Positions 1 through 8,243 are shown, counted from the stretch's first letter. The stretch: DNA of 64,000 nucleotides from Massilia eburnea (GCF_009720745.1 NZ_WNKX01000006.1:186001-250000); one strand, 5' to 3'. Made by a program: numbers and translations. The notes: a model not told the origin generated them from the sequence alone.

Positions 1-367
1 TGTAGACGATCTCGTCGCCCTGGCGTACCGACAGGTTGATGGTCTGCTGCGTTTTCTTGTGCAGGGCGCGCATGAAGTCCAGCGCGGCTTCGCGCACGGA
101 CAAGCGGCTCTTGACGACATTCCCCAGTTCCAGCAGGCGCATGCCTAGGCGGTAAGTGCCAGGCTCGACGCGGTCGACAAAACGGGTCACCACCAGGTCA
201 CTCAGGATGCGGTGGGCGGTGGAGGGATGCAGGCCGGAGACTTTCGACAGCTCTTTCAGGCTGACCGGGTCGGGGTACTTGGCCAGGGCGTCAAGCAGGG
301 CCGTCATGCGGTCGATGACCTGGATGGTCGTCTTTTGCTCCTGCGGCGGCAGGGTTTCGCTTTTCAT
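1..367 (-). CDS. IclR family transcriptional regulator (N-terminal part, cut by window edge)
   Basis: Reading leftwards from the ATG at 367, about 122 residues are visible before the window ends. They contain the IclR winged-helix domain: a helix with DRMTALLDALAKYPDPVSLKEL, then the recognition helix region SGLHPSTAHRILSDLV near residues 50-65, followed by the RLGMRLLELGN segment that links to the effector domain. IclR proteins bind an operator as dimers or tetramers and usually repress a catabolic operon in response to a small aromatic or organic acid. The target genes and the effector domain lie outside the window. A palindrome sits 20-43 bases upstream of the start. The family call is firm; the ligand is unknown. 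Confidence 0.9.
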   Translation of the reverse strand, partial: MKSETLPPQEQKTTIQVIDRMTALLDALAKYPDPVSLKELSKVSGLHPSTAHRILSDLVVTRFVDRVEPGTYRLGMRLLELGNVVKSRLSVREAALDFMRALHKKTQQTINLSVRQGDEIVY

Positions 368-386
368 GATGTGGTTGGTGCGGTGC

Positions 387-410
387 GGTATAAGCAGACT
401 TATTTATACC
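387..410. promoter_or_regulatory. Palindrome upstream of the IclR-type regulator, candidate autoregulatory operator
   Basis: GGTATAA (387-393) is repeated in inverted orientation as TTATACC (404-410) with a 10-base spacer, and an inner TAAG/CTTA pair continues the symmetry. The site lies just upstream of the regulator's start and about 45 bases before dgkA. IclR regulators commonly repress their own gene by binding such a dyad. The role is inferred from position and symmetry only. Confidence 0.4.
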
Positions 411-440
411 ATGATGTGAAAAAAATGGGAAATCTGTCGC

Positions 441-446
441 TATAAT
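441..446 (+). promoter_or_regulatory. Minus-10 element of dgkA
   Basis: A perfect TATAAT lies 8 bases before the dgkA ATG. The -35 region is a poor GAAAAA. Transcription would begin at about 452-454, so the mRNA would be leaderless or nearly so. No Shine-Dalgarno sequence is seen in the CGTCCCC before the ATG, which agrees with that reading. Confidence 0.45.
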
Positions 447-454
447 TCGTCCCC

Positions 455-835
455 ATGGAAACTAGTGAATTCAAAAGCAAGAGCGGCCTGAAGCGCATTT
501 TTTCGGCCTTTTTCTACTCGATCGAAGGTTTGCAGACTGCAATACGATCCGAACATGCTTTCCGCCAGGAACTGGCCGTGTTCGTGGTGGGTACGATCGC
601 AGCCCTGTTGCTGCCGGTTTCTGCCTTCCAGAAACTTGTATTGATCGGCAGTATGGTGCTGGTCCTGATCGTCGAGCTCATCAATTCGGCCATTGAAGCC
701 GTGGTGGACCGCGTATCGCTGGAGCGCCATCCTCTTTCCAAAAACGCCAAGGACTTTGGCAGCGCTGCGGTACTGCTGGCTTGCCTGCTGTCGGGCGCCA
801 GCTGGGCTGTCGTACTGGTGAATCGCTTCCTCTAA
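455..835 (+). CDS. dgkA: Diacylglycerol kinase
   Basis: A 126-residue inner-membrane enzyme that phosphorylates diacylglycerol to phosphatidic acid with ATP, recycling the diacylglycerol released during osmoregulated glucan and lipid A modification. The length fits the family (E. coli DgkA is about 122 residues). An amphipathic N-terminus (GLKRIFSAFFYSIEGLQTAIRSEHAFRQEL) is followed by three membrane spans, and the family signature VELINSAIEAVVDRVS at about residues 70-85 carries the catalytic and metal-binding acidic residues. It stands alone, divergent from the IclR regulator and followed by the sbp promoter. The identification is secure. Confidence 0.96.
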   Translation: METSEFKSKSGLKRIFSAFFYSIEGLQTAIRSEHAFRQELAVFVVGTIAALLLPVSAFQKLVLIGSMVLVLIVELINSAIEAVVDRVSLERHPLSKNAKDFGSAAVLLACLLSGASWAVVLVNRFL

Positions 836-846
836 TTACTTTCTGG

Positions 847-871
847 TATAACGAATATCGAAAGTATTCGT
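847..871 (+). promoter_or_regulatory. Candidate CysB-type activation site upstream of sbp
   Basis: TATAACGAAT (847-856) overlaps a perfect 7-bp inverted repeat, ACGAATA (851-857) and TATTCGT (865-871). There is no U-tract, so this is not a terminator. Nine of the ten motif bases recur at 8219-8228 upstream of cysT, again next to an inverted repeat. Sulfate uptake genes are classic CysB targets and a cysB gene is in this window. The binding role is inferred. Confidence 0.45.
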
Positions 872-928
872 TCGTCTTTATAAAGCAAAGCCGTAATCTG
901 GCATCTCCAAACATGAAGGGGAAGCCAG

Positions 929-1942
929 ATGTTGTCGAAAAAACTGATTGCAGCTGCCTTGTTCGCCACCTCCGCCGTGGCGCAGGCTGCCGACGTGAGC
1001 CTTCTCAACGTCTCCTACGATCCAACCCGCGAGCTGTACCAGGACGTCAACACCGCCTTCGCCAAAGAGTGGAAGGCCAAGACAGGCGACAACGTCAAGA
1101 TCAAGCAGTCGCACGGCGGCTCAGGCAAGCAGGCGCGCGCCGTGATCGACGGCCTGGAAGCCGATGTGGTGACCCTGGGCCTGGCGTATGACATTGACGC
1201 TGTCGCCGAGCGCGGCCTGGTGAACAAGGACTGGCAAAAGCGCTTGCCGCATAACGCCACCCCATACAGCTCCACCATCGTCTTCCTGGTCCGCAAGGGC
1301 AACCCGAAAGGCATCAAGGACTGGAACGACCTGGTCAAGCCAGGTGTGGCAGTGATCACCCCGAATCCTAAAACCTCCGGCGGCGCACGCTGGAACCACC
1401 TGGCCGCTTACGGCTACGCCTTGCGCCAGCCGGGCGGCAACGATGCCACGGCGCGTGAATTCCTGAAGAAGTTCTACCAGAACGTGCCGGTGCTCGATTC
1501 CGGCGCGCGCGGCGCCACCACCACCTTCGTCGAGCGCGGCATCGGCGACGTGCTGGTAGCGTGGGAAAACGAAGCCCTGCTGGCGATCAAGGAGCTGGGT
1601 CCGGACAAGGTGGAGATCGTGGCGCCTTCCGTCTCCATCCTGGCCGAACCGCCGGTCGCCGTGGTCGATAAAGTCGTCGACAAGCGGGGCACCCGCAAAG
1701 TCGCCGAGGCTTACCTGAACTTCCTGTACACCGACCAGGCGCAAGCCATCATCGCCAAGAACTACTACCGTCCGACGGTGGAGAAGGAAGCGAAGAAATA
1801 CGCAGGCCAGTTCCCGAACGTGAAACTGTTCAAGATCACCGACGTGGCCGGCGACTGGAGCGTCGCACAGAAGACCCACTTTGCCGACGGCGGCGTGTTC
1901 GACCAGATCTACCAGCCGAGCTCCAAGGTAGCAGGCAAATAA
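929..1942 (+). CDS. sbp: Periplasmic sulfate-binding protein
   Basis: A 337-residue solute-binding protein that delivers sulfate (or thiosulfate) to the CysTWA importer in the inner membrane. The signal peptide [20 protein letters not shown] ends at an AQA-A type site. The mature protein starts with the family pattern [15 protein letters not shown], and continues with [29 protein letters not shown] and the segment [16 protein letters not shown], which supplies backbone contacts to the anion. The permease and ATPase genes are about 6 kb away (8279-11092), so the binding protein is a separate transcription unit, tied to them only by a shared upstream motif. Confidence 0.95.
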   Translation: MLSKKLIAAALFATSAVAQAADVSLLNVSYDPTRELYQDVNTAFAKEWKAKTGDNVKIKQSHGGSGKQARAVIDGLEADVVTLGLAYDIDAVAERGLVNKDWQKRLPHNATPYSSTIVFLVRKGNPKGIKDWNDLVKPGVAVITPNPKTSGGARWNHLAAYGYALRQPGGNDATAREFLKKFYQNVPVLDSGARGATTTFVERGIGDVLVAWENEALLAIKELGPDKVEIVAPSVSILAEPPVAVVDKVVDKRGTRKVAEAYLNFLYTDQAQAIIAKNYYRPTVEKEAKKYAGQFPNVKLFKITDVAGDWSVAQKTHFADGGVFDQIYQPSSKVAGK

Positions 1943-1962
1943 ATTATGCGACGGAGGGCGCC

Positions 1963-2598
1963 ATGGCGATCCAACACCTGAATCAATTCCGCGTACTGGT
2001 CGCTCCCGGCCTGCACAACAGCGGCCCGGAACACTGGCAATCGCGCTGGCAGCGCCTGTACCCCCGCTTCGAGCGGGTAGAGCAGAAACGCTGGAGCGAT
2101 CCGGTCCTGCTGCGCTGGGCCGACCGCCTGGATGAAGTGCTGGACCAGGACCGCCGTCCGACCCTCATCGTGGCACACAGTTTCGGCTGCCTCACCACTG
2201 CATTGAGCCTGTCACGTTCTTCCTCCCCCCACGTGGCGGGCGTGCTGCTGGTGGGGCCTGCCGATCCCGATAAGTTCCAGGTCAGCTCCCTGCTGCCGCG
2301 CGGAGAACTGCCTTGCCCGTCGATCATGGTGGCGAGCACCAACGATCCGTGGATGACGATGGAAAAGGCCGAGACCTGGGCGCGCCGCTGGGGCAGCGAT
2401 TTCGTCAACGCCGGAGCATTGGGACATATCAACGCAGATTCGGGACTGGGCGACTGGCGCTTCGGCCAGCGCCTGCTGCAAGTCCTGGCGCAGCGCGCGA
2501 GCAATTTGACAACGGAGAAGAAGAATGAGTTTACGCCTTGGCGATACCGCACCGGACTTCGAACAGGAGTCCAGCATTGGCAGCCTCAAATTTCATGA
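1963..2598 (+). CDS. RBBP9/YdeN-family alpha/beta serine hydrolase
   Basis: The 211-residue protein begins RVLVAPGLHNSGPEHWQSRW, the typical opening of the RBBP9/YdeN family. Its nucleophile elbow is AHSFG near residue 75, and a late GHINADSG supplies the histidine. Substrates of this family are poorly known. It follows sbp by 20 bases behind a good GGAGG site. Family members normally end soon after the VLQVLAQRAS helix; here the frame runs on for about 30 more residues across the start of the next gene (overlap 2525-2598), which may be an eroded stop codon next to the damaged peroxiredoxin. Confidence 0.8.
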   Translation: MAIQHLNQFRVLVAPGLHNSGPEHWQSRWQRLYPRFERVEQKRWSDPVLLRWADRLDEVLDQDRRPTLIVAHSFGCLTTALSLSRSSSPHVAGVLLVGPADPDKFQVSSLLPRGELPCPSIMVASTNDPWMTMEKAETWARRWGSDFVNAGALGHINADSGLGDWRFGQRLLQVLAQRASNLTTEKKNEFTPWRYRTGLRTGVQHWQPQIS

Positions 2599-2904
2599 GT
2601 GGGCAGGCGATTCCTGGGTAGTGCTGTTCTCGCATCCAGCCGATTTCACCCCGGTCTGCACCACGGAACTGGGCCTGACCGCCAAGCTGGAACCGGAATT
2701 CGACAAGCGCAATGTGAAGGCGATTGCGCTGTCGGTCGACCCGGCCGACAAGCACCGGGAATGGATCAAGGATATTGAAGAAACCCAGCAAACCGTGTCC
2801 TCCCGCTCACGGTGCAGGGCCCTGAGGTGATCAGGCAGAAGGACCCGGCAGGGTACAATGCCCCGTGTCCTTATTTGCGCATCCCCCCGCAACCCAACCA
2901 ATAA
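2525..2904 (+). pseudogene. 1-Cys (Prx6-type) peroxiredoxin with a large internal deletion and frameshift
   Basis: The first 91 or so codons encode a normal 1-Cys peroxiredoxin start, including the peroxidatic site DFTPVCTTE and the SVDPADKHREWIKDIEETQ segment. The frame then changes to unrelated residues and stops at 2830. In the next frame (2806-2904) the sequence reads as the family's C-terminal end, with DPAGYNAP followed by PYLRIPPQPNQ and a TAA. Intact members have about 210 residues, so roughly 90 codons are missing and the two ends are out of frame. The truncated 101-residue product keeps the active-site cysteine but lacks the dimer arm and should be inactive. It has its own GGAGA ribosome site. 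Confidence 0.8.
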
Positions 2905-2967
2905 AAATTGAATCGCGCGGCCCGCCGCCGGCAGGAAACGATCATCAGGCTCAAGGCCTGCAGGCGG

Positions 2968-3294
2968 CTAGTGCACGTGCTCTGACAAGCGTCCTTCGGG
3001 ACGCTTTTTTTCTTTCAGCATTTCGCGCAGGGCTGCAATGTCGTTGCGTGCGCTGACAATGCATTGGGGATTGTTCTTGCCCCCAGGCGGGGCAAATTCG
3101 ACAGCCGCCAGGATGCTGGCCTGGATCGACGAGAGTTTGTCGAAAGCTGCCAGCGGCAGCCCCGCGTCCTCGAAATCGGCCATCAGGTGTTTGGCGGTGC
3201 AGTAGACAGTGGCCTTCTCGAACTTGGTATAGGCCTGCAAGGCCATCTCGGTCAGGTCGCACAAACGGTCGGTCAGCAACAGAGCATCAGTCAT
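2968..3294 (-). CDS. Hypothetical protein
   Basis: A 108-residue product starting MTDALLLTDRLCDLTEMALQ behind a strong GGGAGGAAG ribosome site. It is predicted to be helical and soluble, with two cysteines (C13 and a YCTAK cysteine). I do not recognise the family. The frame can be extended upstream, but the ribosome site fixes this start. Its last codons (EKKRPEGRLSEHVH) are read from the DNA that forms the terminator hairpin of the opposite strand, so the C-terminus is constrained by that structure. It converges on the peroxiredoxin remnant. Confidence 0.65.
   Translation of the reverse strand: MTDALLLTDRLCDLTEMALQAYTKFEKATVYCTAKHLMADFEDAGLPLAAFDKLSSIQASILAAVEFAPPGGKNNPQCIVSARNDIAALREMLKEKKRPEGRLSEHVH
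2987..3011 (+). terminator. Rho-independent terminator after the peroxiredoxin remnant
   Basis: AAGCGTCC (2987-2994), a TTCG tetraloop and GGACGCTT (2999-3006) make an 8-bp perfect stem followed by seven T residues. It ends plus-strand transcription from the sbp / hydrolase / peroxiredoxin unit and lies inside the 3' end of the minus-strand hypothetical gene. Confidence 0.88.
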
Positions 3295-3497
3295 CACACT
3301 TCCTCCCTTGAATCGCTTGCTGACAATGTAGCACTTGGCTCGGTTCAATGCCAATTGCCTTGGCTCTGTTCCATTCATGCAACGTTATAAGCTTATTCAG
3401 TTAGCATAAATGAATGTTTTCTTTGTGAGATCAATCGTGCAAGGTTAGTATTTTTCCGCGGCACATCATAAAAATTGTCAGAGAGATCGGAACATTC

Positions 3498-5906
3498 ATG
3501 AAACGCACCCTTATTGCAAGCGCTGTTCTGCTGGCCACATCGCAGGTATATGCACAGACTGCCGCCCCAAATACCGATGAACAACAGACCGTGGTCGTGC
3601 TGGGCTCGCGCTCGCCGGCCAAGACCGCGCTCGATACCGCAGCCCCGGTTGGCCTGATCAACGCCAAGGACCTGCAGACCGCCGGCCCACTGGAACTGGG
3701 CAAGCTGCTGCAAACACTGGATCCATCGTTCAACTTCTCGACCACCTTCATCAGTGACGGTACCGACATCATCCGCCCTGCGACCCTGCGCTCGCTCGGC
3801 CCTGACCAGCTGCTGGTGCTGGTGAACGGCAAGCGCCGCCACCAGCAAGCGCTGGTGAACGTGCAACAGACTATCGGTCGCGGTTCGGCCGGTACCGACA
3901 TCAACGCCATTCCGCTGTCGGCTATCCACCATATCGAAGTGCTGCGCGATGGCGCGGCTGCGCAATACGGTTCCGACGCGATCGCCGGCGTGATCAACAT
4001 CGTGCTGAAGTCGAACGTCGACGAGACCGCCCTGAGCGGCCAGGTTGGCACCACCAAGGAAGGCGACGGCGACATGTTCTCCGGCAGTGTGAACCGTGGC
4101 TGGTCCCTGGGCGAGAACGGCGGCTTCATCAACCTGTCGGCGGAAGGCCGCCGCCGCAAGGAAACCAACCGCGCCGGCGTTGACTCGCTGCGCGTTGACC
4201 CGCCGCGCGTGACCCAGCGCATCGGCGACAGCGATGCCAAGGATGCTTACTTCTGGTGGAATGCGGCCCTGCCAATCGACAAGGCCAGCGAGTTCTACTT
4301 CTTTGGCGGCGTGTCCAAGCGCAAGGGCGATTCGGCCGGCTTCTTCCGCTCCAAGGGCGATGACCGCACCGTGCCTGCCGTGTATCCGGAAGGCTTCCTG
4401 CCGAACATCCGCACCACGGTGAAAGACCAGTCGTTTGCCTTCGGCTACCGCCGCGACCTGCCAAATGACTGGAAGGCTGACTTGAGCATCAACCACGGCG
4501 CCAGTGAACTCGATTTCCACGAAAAGCAGACCATCAACGTCTCCTACTGGTACGAGCCAAAACCAGGTGGCGGCATCTACGCCGATTCGCCGCTGGAAGC
4601 CGATACCGGCAAGCTGAAGTTCAACCAGACCACCATCAATGCCGACATCAAAGGTCCGGTCAAGCTGGGCGGCGAAGAAATCTTCCTGGCGGCCGGCTTT
4701 GAATACCGCCAGGACAACTACCAGATCGTCGCTGGCGATCCGGTGTCCTATCAGTACGGCCGTACCAACAACCCGGCCATCGCCATCACCAACCAGAACG
4801 GCGGCGTAGCTGCATCGGGCACCCAGGGCTTCCCTGGCTACACCCCGGCCACCGCAGTGGATGATGGCCGCCACAACATCGCCCTGTACCTGGATTCGGA
4901 ATACCATCCGATCAAGGAAGTGATGCTGGGCGGCGCGGTGCGCTACGAGAAGTACTCCGACTTCGGCAGCACCGTGACCGGCAAGCTGAGCACCCGTTGG
5001 GACCCGACCAAGGAAATCGGCGTGCGCGCCACTTTGTCGACCGGCTTCCGCGCACCAAGCGTGCAGCAGAAGTTCTACAGCTCGGTGTCAACCAACCTGA
5101 ACCAGGCTGGCCAGCTGACCGAGACCCTGACCGCACGTGAAGGCAGCGCCGTCACCACCGCGCTGGGCATCAAGCCGCTGAAGGAAGAAACTTCGCGCAG
5201 CGGCTCGATCGGCCTGGTGCTGCGTCCAGCGAAGAACATGTCGCTGACCGCCGACCTGTACGAGATCAAGATCAAGGACCGCATCGTGTTCTCGAGCGAG
5301 ATCTCGCCGGAAGCCGGTGGCGGCCCGATCGCCAACGTGCTGAACCCGCTGGGCGTTGGCCAGGCGCAGTTCTTCACCAACGCGGTGGATACCAAGACCC
5401 GCGGCCTGGACATCGTTGCCGACCACACCACCAAGTTCGATGCGTCCACCCTGGTGCTGTCCGCACAGCTGGGCTTCAACAAGACGGAAGTGACCAACCG
5501 CCACTCGCCATCGAGCCTGCTGACCGGTGACCAGTTGTTCAACCAGGCGCAGGTGACCCTGATCGAACACGGCCAGCCACGCAAGCACCACGTTGTGGCA
5601 GCTGACTACACCTACGGCGCCTGGAATGGCAATGTACGCGCCAACTACTACGGTTCGGTGCAGGGTGAAGGCTTCAGCCCGTTGCAGACCTGGGATGCCA
5701 AGTGGATTGTGGACACCAGCCTGCGCTACGGCTTCAGCAAGAAGACCAGCGTTTCGTTCGGCGTCAACAACCTGTTCGACACCTATCCGTCGGAGTGGAC
5801 CAACGGCGGCGCGTTCCCGAAACTGGGCTTCAAGTATTGCTGGGAAACCTGCCCGTTCGGCATCAACGGCCGTTCGATGTACCTGAAGTTTGATACCGCC
5901 TTCTAA
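3498..5906 (+). CDS. TonB-dependent outer-membrane receptor
   Basis: An 802-residue receptor. The signal peptide MKRTLIASAVLLATSQVYAQ is followed by a TonB-box-like QTVVVLG near residues 30-36, a plug domain (PATLRSLGPDQLLVLVNGKRRH; VLRDGAAAQYGSDAIAGVINIVLK) and a long beta-barrel ending in the aromatic LKFDTAF. Energy would come from the TonB-ExbB-ExbD system encoded at 29.6-32.2 kb. The ligand cannot be read from the sequence. Its position between sbp and the cys operon suggests, but does not show, a role with sulfur compounds. A cysteine pair in KYCWETCPFG near the C-terminus may form a disulfide on an extracellular loop. Confidence 0.92.
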   Translation: MKRTLIASAVLLATSQVYAQTAAPNTDEQQTVVVLGSRSPAKTALDTAAPVGLINAKDLQTAGPLELGKLLQTLDPSFNFSTTFISDGTDIIRPATLRSLGPDQLLVLVNGKRRHQQALVNVQQTIGRGSAGTDINAIPLSAIHHIEVLRDGAAAQYGSDAIAGVINIVLKSNVDETALSGQVGTTKEGDGDMFSGSVNRGWSLGENGGFINLSAEGRRRKETNRAGVDSLRVDPPRVTQRIGDSDAKDAYFWWNAALPIDKASEFYFFGGVSKRKGDSAGFFRSKGDDRTVPAVYPEGFLPNIRTTVKDQSFAFGYRRDLPNDWKADLSINHGASELDFHEKQTINVSYWYEPKPGGGIYADSPLEADTGKLKFNQTTINADIKGPVKLGGEEIFLAAGFEYRQDNYQIVAGDPVSYQYGRTNNPAIAITNQNGGVAASGTQGFPGYTPATAVDDGRHNIALYLDSEYHPIKEVMLGGAVRYEKYSDFGSTVTGKLSTRWDPTKEIGVRATLSTGFRAPSVQQKFYSSVSTNLNQAGQLTETLTAREGSAVTTALGIKPLKEETSRSGSIGLVLRPAKNMSLTADLYEIKIKDRIVFSSEISPEAGGGPIANVLNPLGVGQAQFFTNAVDTKTRGLDIVADHTTKFDASTLVLSAQLGFNKTEVTNRHSPSSLLTGDQLFNQAQVTLIEHGQPRKHHVVAADYTYGAWNGNVRANYYGSVQGEGFSPLQTWDAKWIVDTSLRYGFSKKTSVSFGVNNLFDTYPSEWTNGGAFPKLGFKYCWETCPFGINGRSMYLKFDTAF

Positions 5907-5923
5907 GCGGCATCAGAAAGAGA

Positions 5924-5949
5924 AAGCGCCCTGCCGGGCGCTTTTTTTT
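5924..5949 (+). terminator. Rho-independent terminator of the TonB-dependent receptor gene
   Basis: AAGCGCCC (5924-5931), loop TGCC, GGGCGCTT (5936-5943) and a run of eight T residues, 17 bases after the receptor stop codon. Confidence 0.92.
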
Positions 5950-5973
5950 ATGGCCAGCGTCAGTGGTGCGGGG

Positions 5974-5999
5974 AGTGTCTGACCTGTGGGTCCGACACT
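5974..5999. repeat. Short palindromic repeat, GTGTC/GACC type
   Basis: AGTGTC-T-GACC, a TGTG loop, GGTC-C-GACACT form a 26-base hairpin with one central mismatch on each side. There is no U-tract on either strand. The GGTC/GACC core with flanking GTGTC resembles the longer inverted repeats at 19357 and 24247. It lies between two convergent genes. Confidence 0.55.
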
Positions 6000-6024
6000 G
6001 ATCTGCGAACGGCGCTGGCCGAAG

Positions 6025-7242
6025 TCAGGCGGCGTCGAGCCAGTAGCGGTCGATGTCTTTCAGGCCCCAGCGCTCTGCATCTTCGCGGCCGGCGATGCTG
6101 TCCAGCGCGCCGGCGGTCGACAGGTCCAGGCTGAGTGGCGGGATGTAGCTCATCGACTTGGTCGAGTAGAAGATACGCACCAGCGGCTGCAGTAGGGATT
6201 TGCTGTTGTCGACCACAACCGCCAGCCGGCCCGACTTCAGTTTCACCAGCGTGCCGACCGGGAAAATGCCGATGCATTTGACGAAGGCGGCAAACAATTG
6301 CGGATCGAAATGCCCGCCCTTGGCCCATTCGGCCATGCGGCGCAGCGATTCGGCCGGGCACCAGCCGGCTTTGTACGGCCGGTTGGACGTCACGGCGTCA
6401 TATACGTCGCAGATCGCGCCCATGCGCGCATGCAGGCTGATCGCATCGCCTTTCAAGCCGTGCGGATAACCGGTGCCGTCGAATTTTTCATGGTGGTGAA
6501 GGCAGACATCGAGCGCGATGGGAGGCGCATTGCCGGCAGCAACGAGGATTTCGTAGCCACCCAGCGAGTGCTGCTTGACTGCTTTGAATTCGTCATCGGT
6601 GAGCTTGCCCGGTTTGTTCAGGATCGCCAGCGGCACCACGGCCTTGCCGATATCATGCAGCAGGCCGGCCAGGCCGCAGTCGCGCAGTTCGGCGTCGCTC
6701 AGCCCAATCTGCTTGCCAAGGGCGACCATCATGGCCGACACGGCTACCGAATGCAGGTAGGTGTAATCGTCGGCCTGTTTCAGGCGCACCAGGCTGACCA
6801 GTGCGCCGGGATTGCGGATGACGGACGAGGCGATGTCTTCGACCAGCGGCATCACGGTCTGCACATCCTGCAGGCGGCCCATGCGCACGTCGTCGAACAT
6901 TTCGCTGATGGCCTGTTTGGACTGCTTCACCAGGCGCGCTGCGTGGTGCAGTTCGTCGACCATGCCGGTCGCTTGCACTTTCTTGAAGCGGAACACTTCG
7001 GCGGCCGGCGGCGCCTCGGCGATAGCGGTGGCCGGGGCCGTTTCGGCCTCGCCTGCAACGTCCACGCCCTTGCTCAGGTCGATCTGCAAGTCTTTGACGC
7101 CGCAGGTTTTCAGCTTGTGCACCAGCTCGTGGCTATCGACGGCGAACGAGGGCGCCCAGAAAGGGTTATTCAGCCAGGAGCCGCCCAGTGCATGTACATA
7201 CATGCCTTGGCGAACCTGGTCGATGGTGATTTTCTTAATCAT
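6025..7242 (-). CDS. HD-GYP domain cyclic-di-GMP phosphodiesterase with DUF3391 N-terminus
   Basis: The 405-residue protein starts MIKKITIDQVRQGMYVHALGGSW, the usual opening of the DUF3391 domain that precedes HD-GYP domains. The catalytic part has LLHDIGK and HHEKFDGTGYPHGL, the HD and GYP motifs of c-di-GMP hydrolases, with the further metal-binding segment MGAICDVYDAVTSNRPYK. It would degrade c-di-GMP to pGpG or GMP and favour motility over biofilm. The frame is open further upstream, but the DUF3391 start at 7242 fits best; its ribosome site is weak. It is a single gene, divergent from the TauE/SafE permease. Confidence 0.92.
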   Translation of the reverse strand: MIKKITIDQVRQGMYVHALGGSWLNNPFWAPSFAVDSHELVHKLKTCGVKDLQIDLSKGVDVAGEAETAPATAIAEAPPAAEVFRFKKVQATGMVDELHHAARLVKQSKQAISEMFDDVRMGRLQDVQTVMPLVEDIASSVIRNPGALVSLVRLKQADDYTYLHSVAVSAMMVALGKQIGLSDAELRDCGLAGLLHDIGKAVVPLAILNKPGKLTDDEFKAVKQHSLGGYEILVAAGNAPPIALDVCLHHHEKFDGTGYPHGLKGDAISLHARMGAICDVYDAVTSNRPYKAGWCPAESLRRMAEWAKGGHFDPQLFAAFVKCIGIFPVGTLVKLKSGRLAVVVDNSKSLLQPLVRIFYSTKSMSYIPPLSLDLSTAGALDSIAGREDAERWGLKDIDRYWLDAA

Positions 7243-7399
7243 GCTGAAGCGATAAGCTGGACCTGCGGAATTGCCTGCTAAGGATAGCATATTGATAGCC
7301 GGCAACATCATCTCCGGACATTGCATAAGCAAATAAGCACTTCGTTGTTTGGATTCTATGCCCAACTGTATACTGTAGCGGATCTTGGAAGGATTTCGC

Positions 7400-8173
7400 A
7401 TGGATCTGTCGTTCATCGTTTCTGGTTTCGTCGTGGGCCTGCTCGTCGGTTTGACCGGCGTTGGCGGTGGTTCCCTCATGACGCCTGTCCTGACGCTGAT
7501 GTTCGGCGTATCTCCCTCGGTGGCAGTGGGTACCGACCTGGCCTTCGCGTCCGTCACCAAGACGGCCGGCACCGCCACCCATCGCCTGCGCGGCACGGTG
7601 CGCTGGGACATCGTCCGCCTGCTTTGCTGCGGCGCCTTGCCTGCCGCGCTGGTCGCGACCTATGGCCTCAAGCACTTCGGCGCGCTGAACAAGGAAATCG
7701 GCCACCTGATCCGCGTCTGCATCGCCGGCTCAGTCATGCTGACCGTGCTGGCCATCCTGTTCCGCGGCAAGATGCTGGCCTGGATGCTGGCCCACCCTGA
7801 CCGGCAATTGCAGGGCCGTACGCTGGCCGCCGCCACCATCGTGGCCGGAGCTGTGCTGGGCACCCTGGTCACCATTTCCTCGATCGGCGCAGGCGCCGTT
7901 GGCGCGACGCTGCTGGTGCTGATGTATCCACGCCTGACGCCGGCTGAAGTAGCCGGCACCGACATCGCCTATGCCGTGCCGCTGACCGCCATTGCGGCCG
8001 CGGGACACTGGTGGCTGGGCTCGATCGACTGGATGCTGTTGCTGACCTTGCTGGTTGGTTCCGTCCCCGGCATCACGCTCGGCTCCTGGTTCGCCAAGTC
8101 CATGCCCGAGCGCATCCTGCGCGGCATGCTGGCCACCGTGCTGGTGACCGTCGCCGCCAAGCTGGTGGCATGA
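7400..8173 (+). CDS. TauE/SafE family permease (sulfite/organosulfonate exporter type)
   Basis: A 257-residue membrane protein with two homologous halves of about four spans. The first carries the family motif GLTGVGGGSLMTPVL (about residues 14-28) and the second ISSIGAGAVGATLLVLMYPRLTP. The start is set by GGAAGGA six bases before the ATG at 7400. Family members export sulfite, sulfoacetate or related anions. Its place directly before the sulfate-import operon is consistent with sulfur anion handling, although the cys operon has its own leader, so co-transcription is uncertain. Confidence 0.88.
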   Translation: MDLSFIVSGFVVGLLVGLTGVGGGSLMTPVLTLMFGVSPSVAVGTDLAFASVTKTAGTATHRLRGTVRWDIVRLLCCGALPAALVATYGLKHFGALNKEIGHLIRVCIAGSVMLTVLAILFRGKMLAWMLAHPDRQLQGRTLAAATIVAGAVLGTLVTISSIGAGAVGATLLVLMYPRLTPAEVAGTDIAYAVPLTAIAAAGHWWLGSIDWMLLLTLLVGSVPGITLGSWFAKSMPERILRGMLATVLVTVAAKLVA

Positions 8174-8218
8174 CTGCCGCTTTGGCATCTAAGCAAATGA
8201 AAAATCGTTAGTTTGGTT

Positions 8219-8243
8219 TATAACGCATGAATGCGAACATGCG
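8219..8243 (+). promoter_or_regulatory. Candidate CysB-type activation site upstream of cysT
   Basis: TATAACGCAT (8219-8228) matches nine of ten bases of the motif upstream of sbp. It overlaps the inverted repeat CGCAT (8224-8228) / ATGCG (8231-8235), and a second ATGCG follows at 8239-8243. It lies 60 bases before the cysT start. The pairing with the sbp site supports a common regulator, most simply the CysB-family protein at the end of this operon. Confidence 0.45.

Noticed and set aside
2865..3056. A small plus-strand open frame after the peroxiredoxin remnant
   Set aside because: It runs through the terminator hairpin, has no ribosome site, and overlaps the remnant's own C-terminal frame.
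3393..4907. A 504-codon minus-strand open frame
   Set aside because: Antisense to the TonB-dependent receptor, whose signal peptide, plug and barrel are clear.
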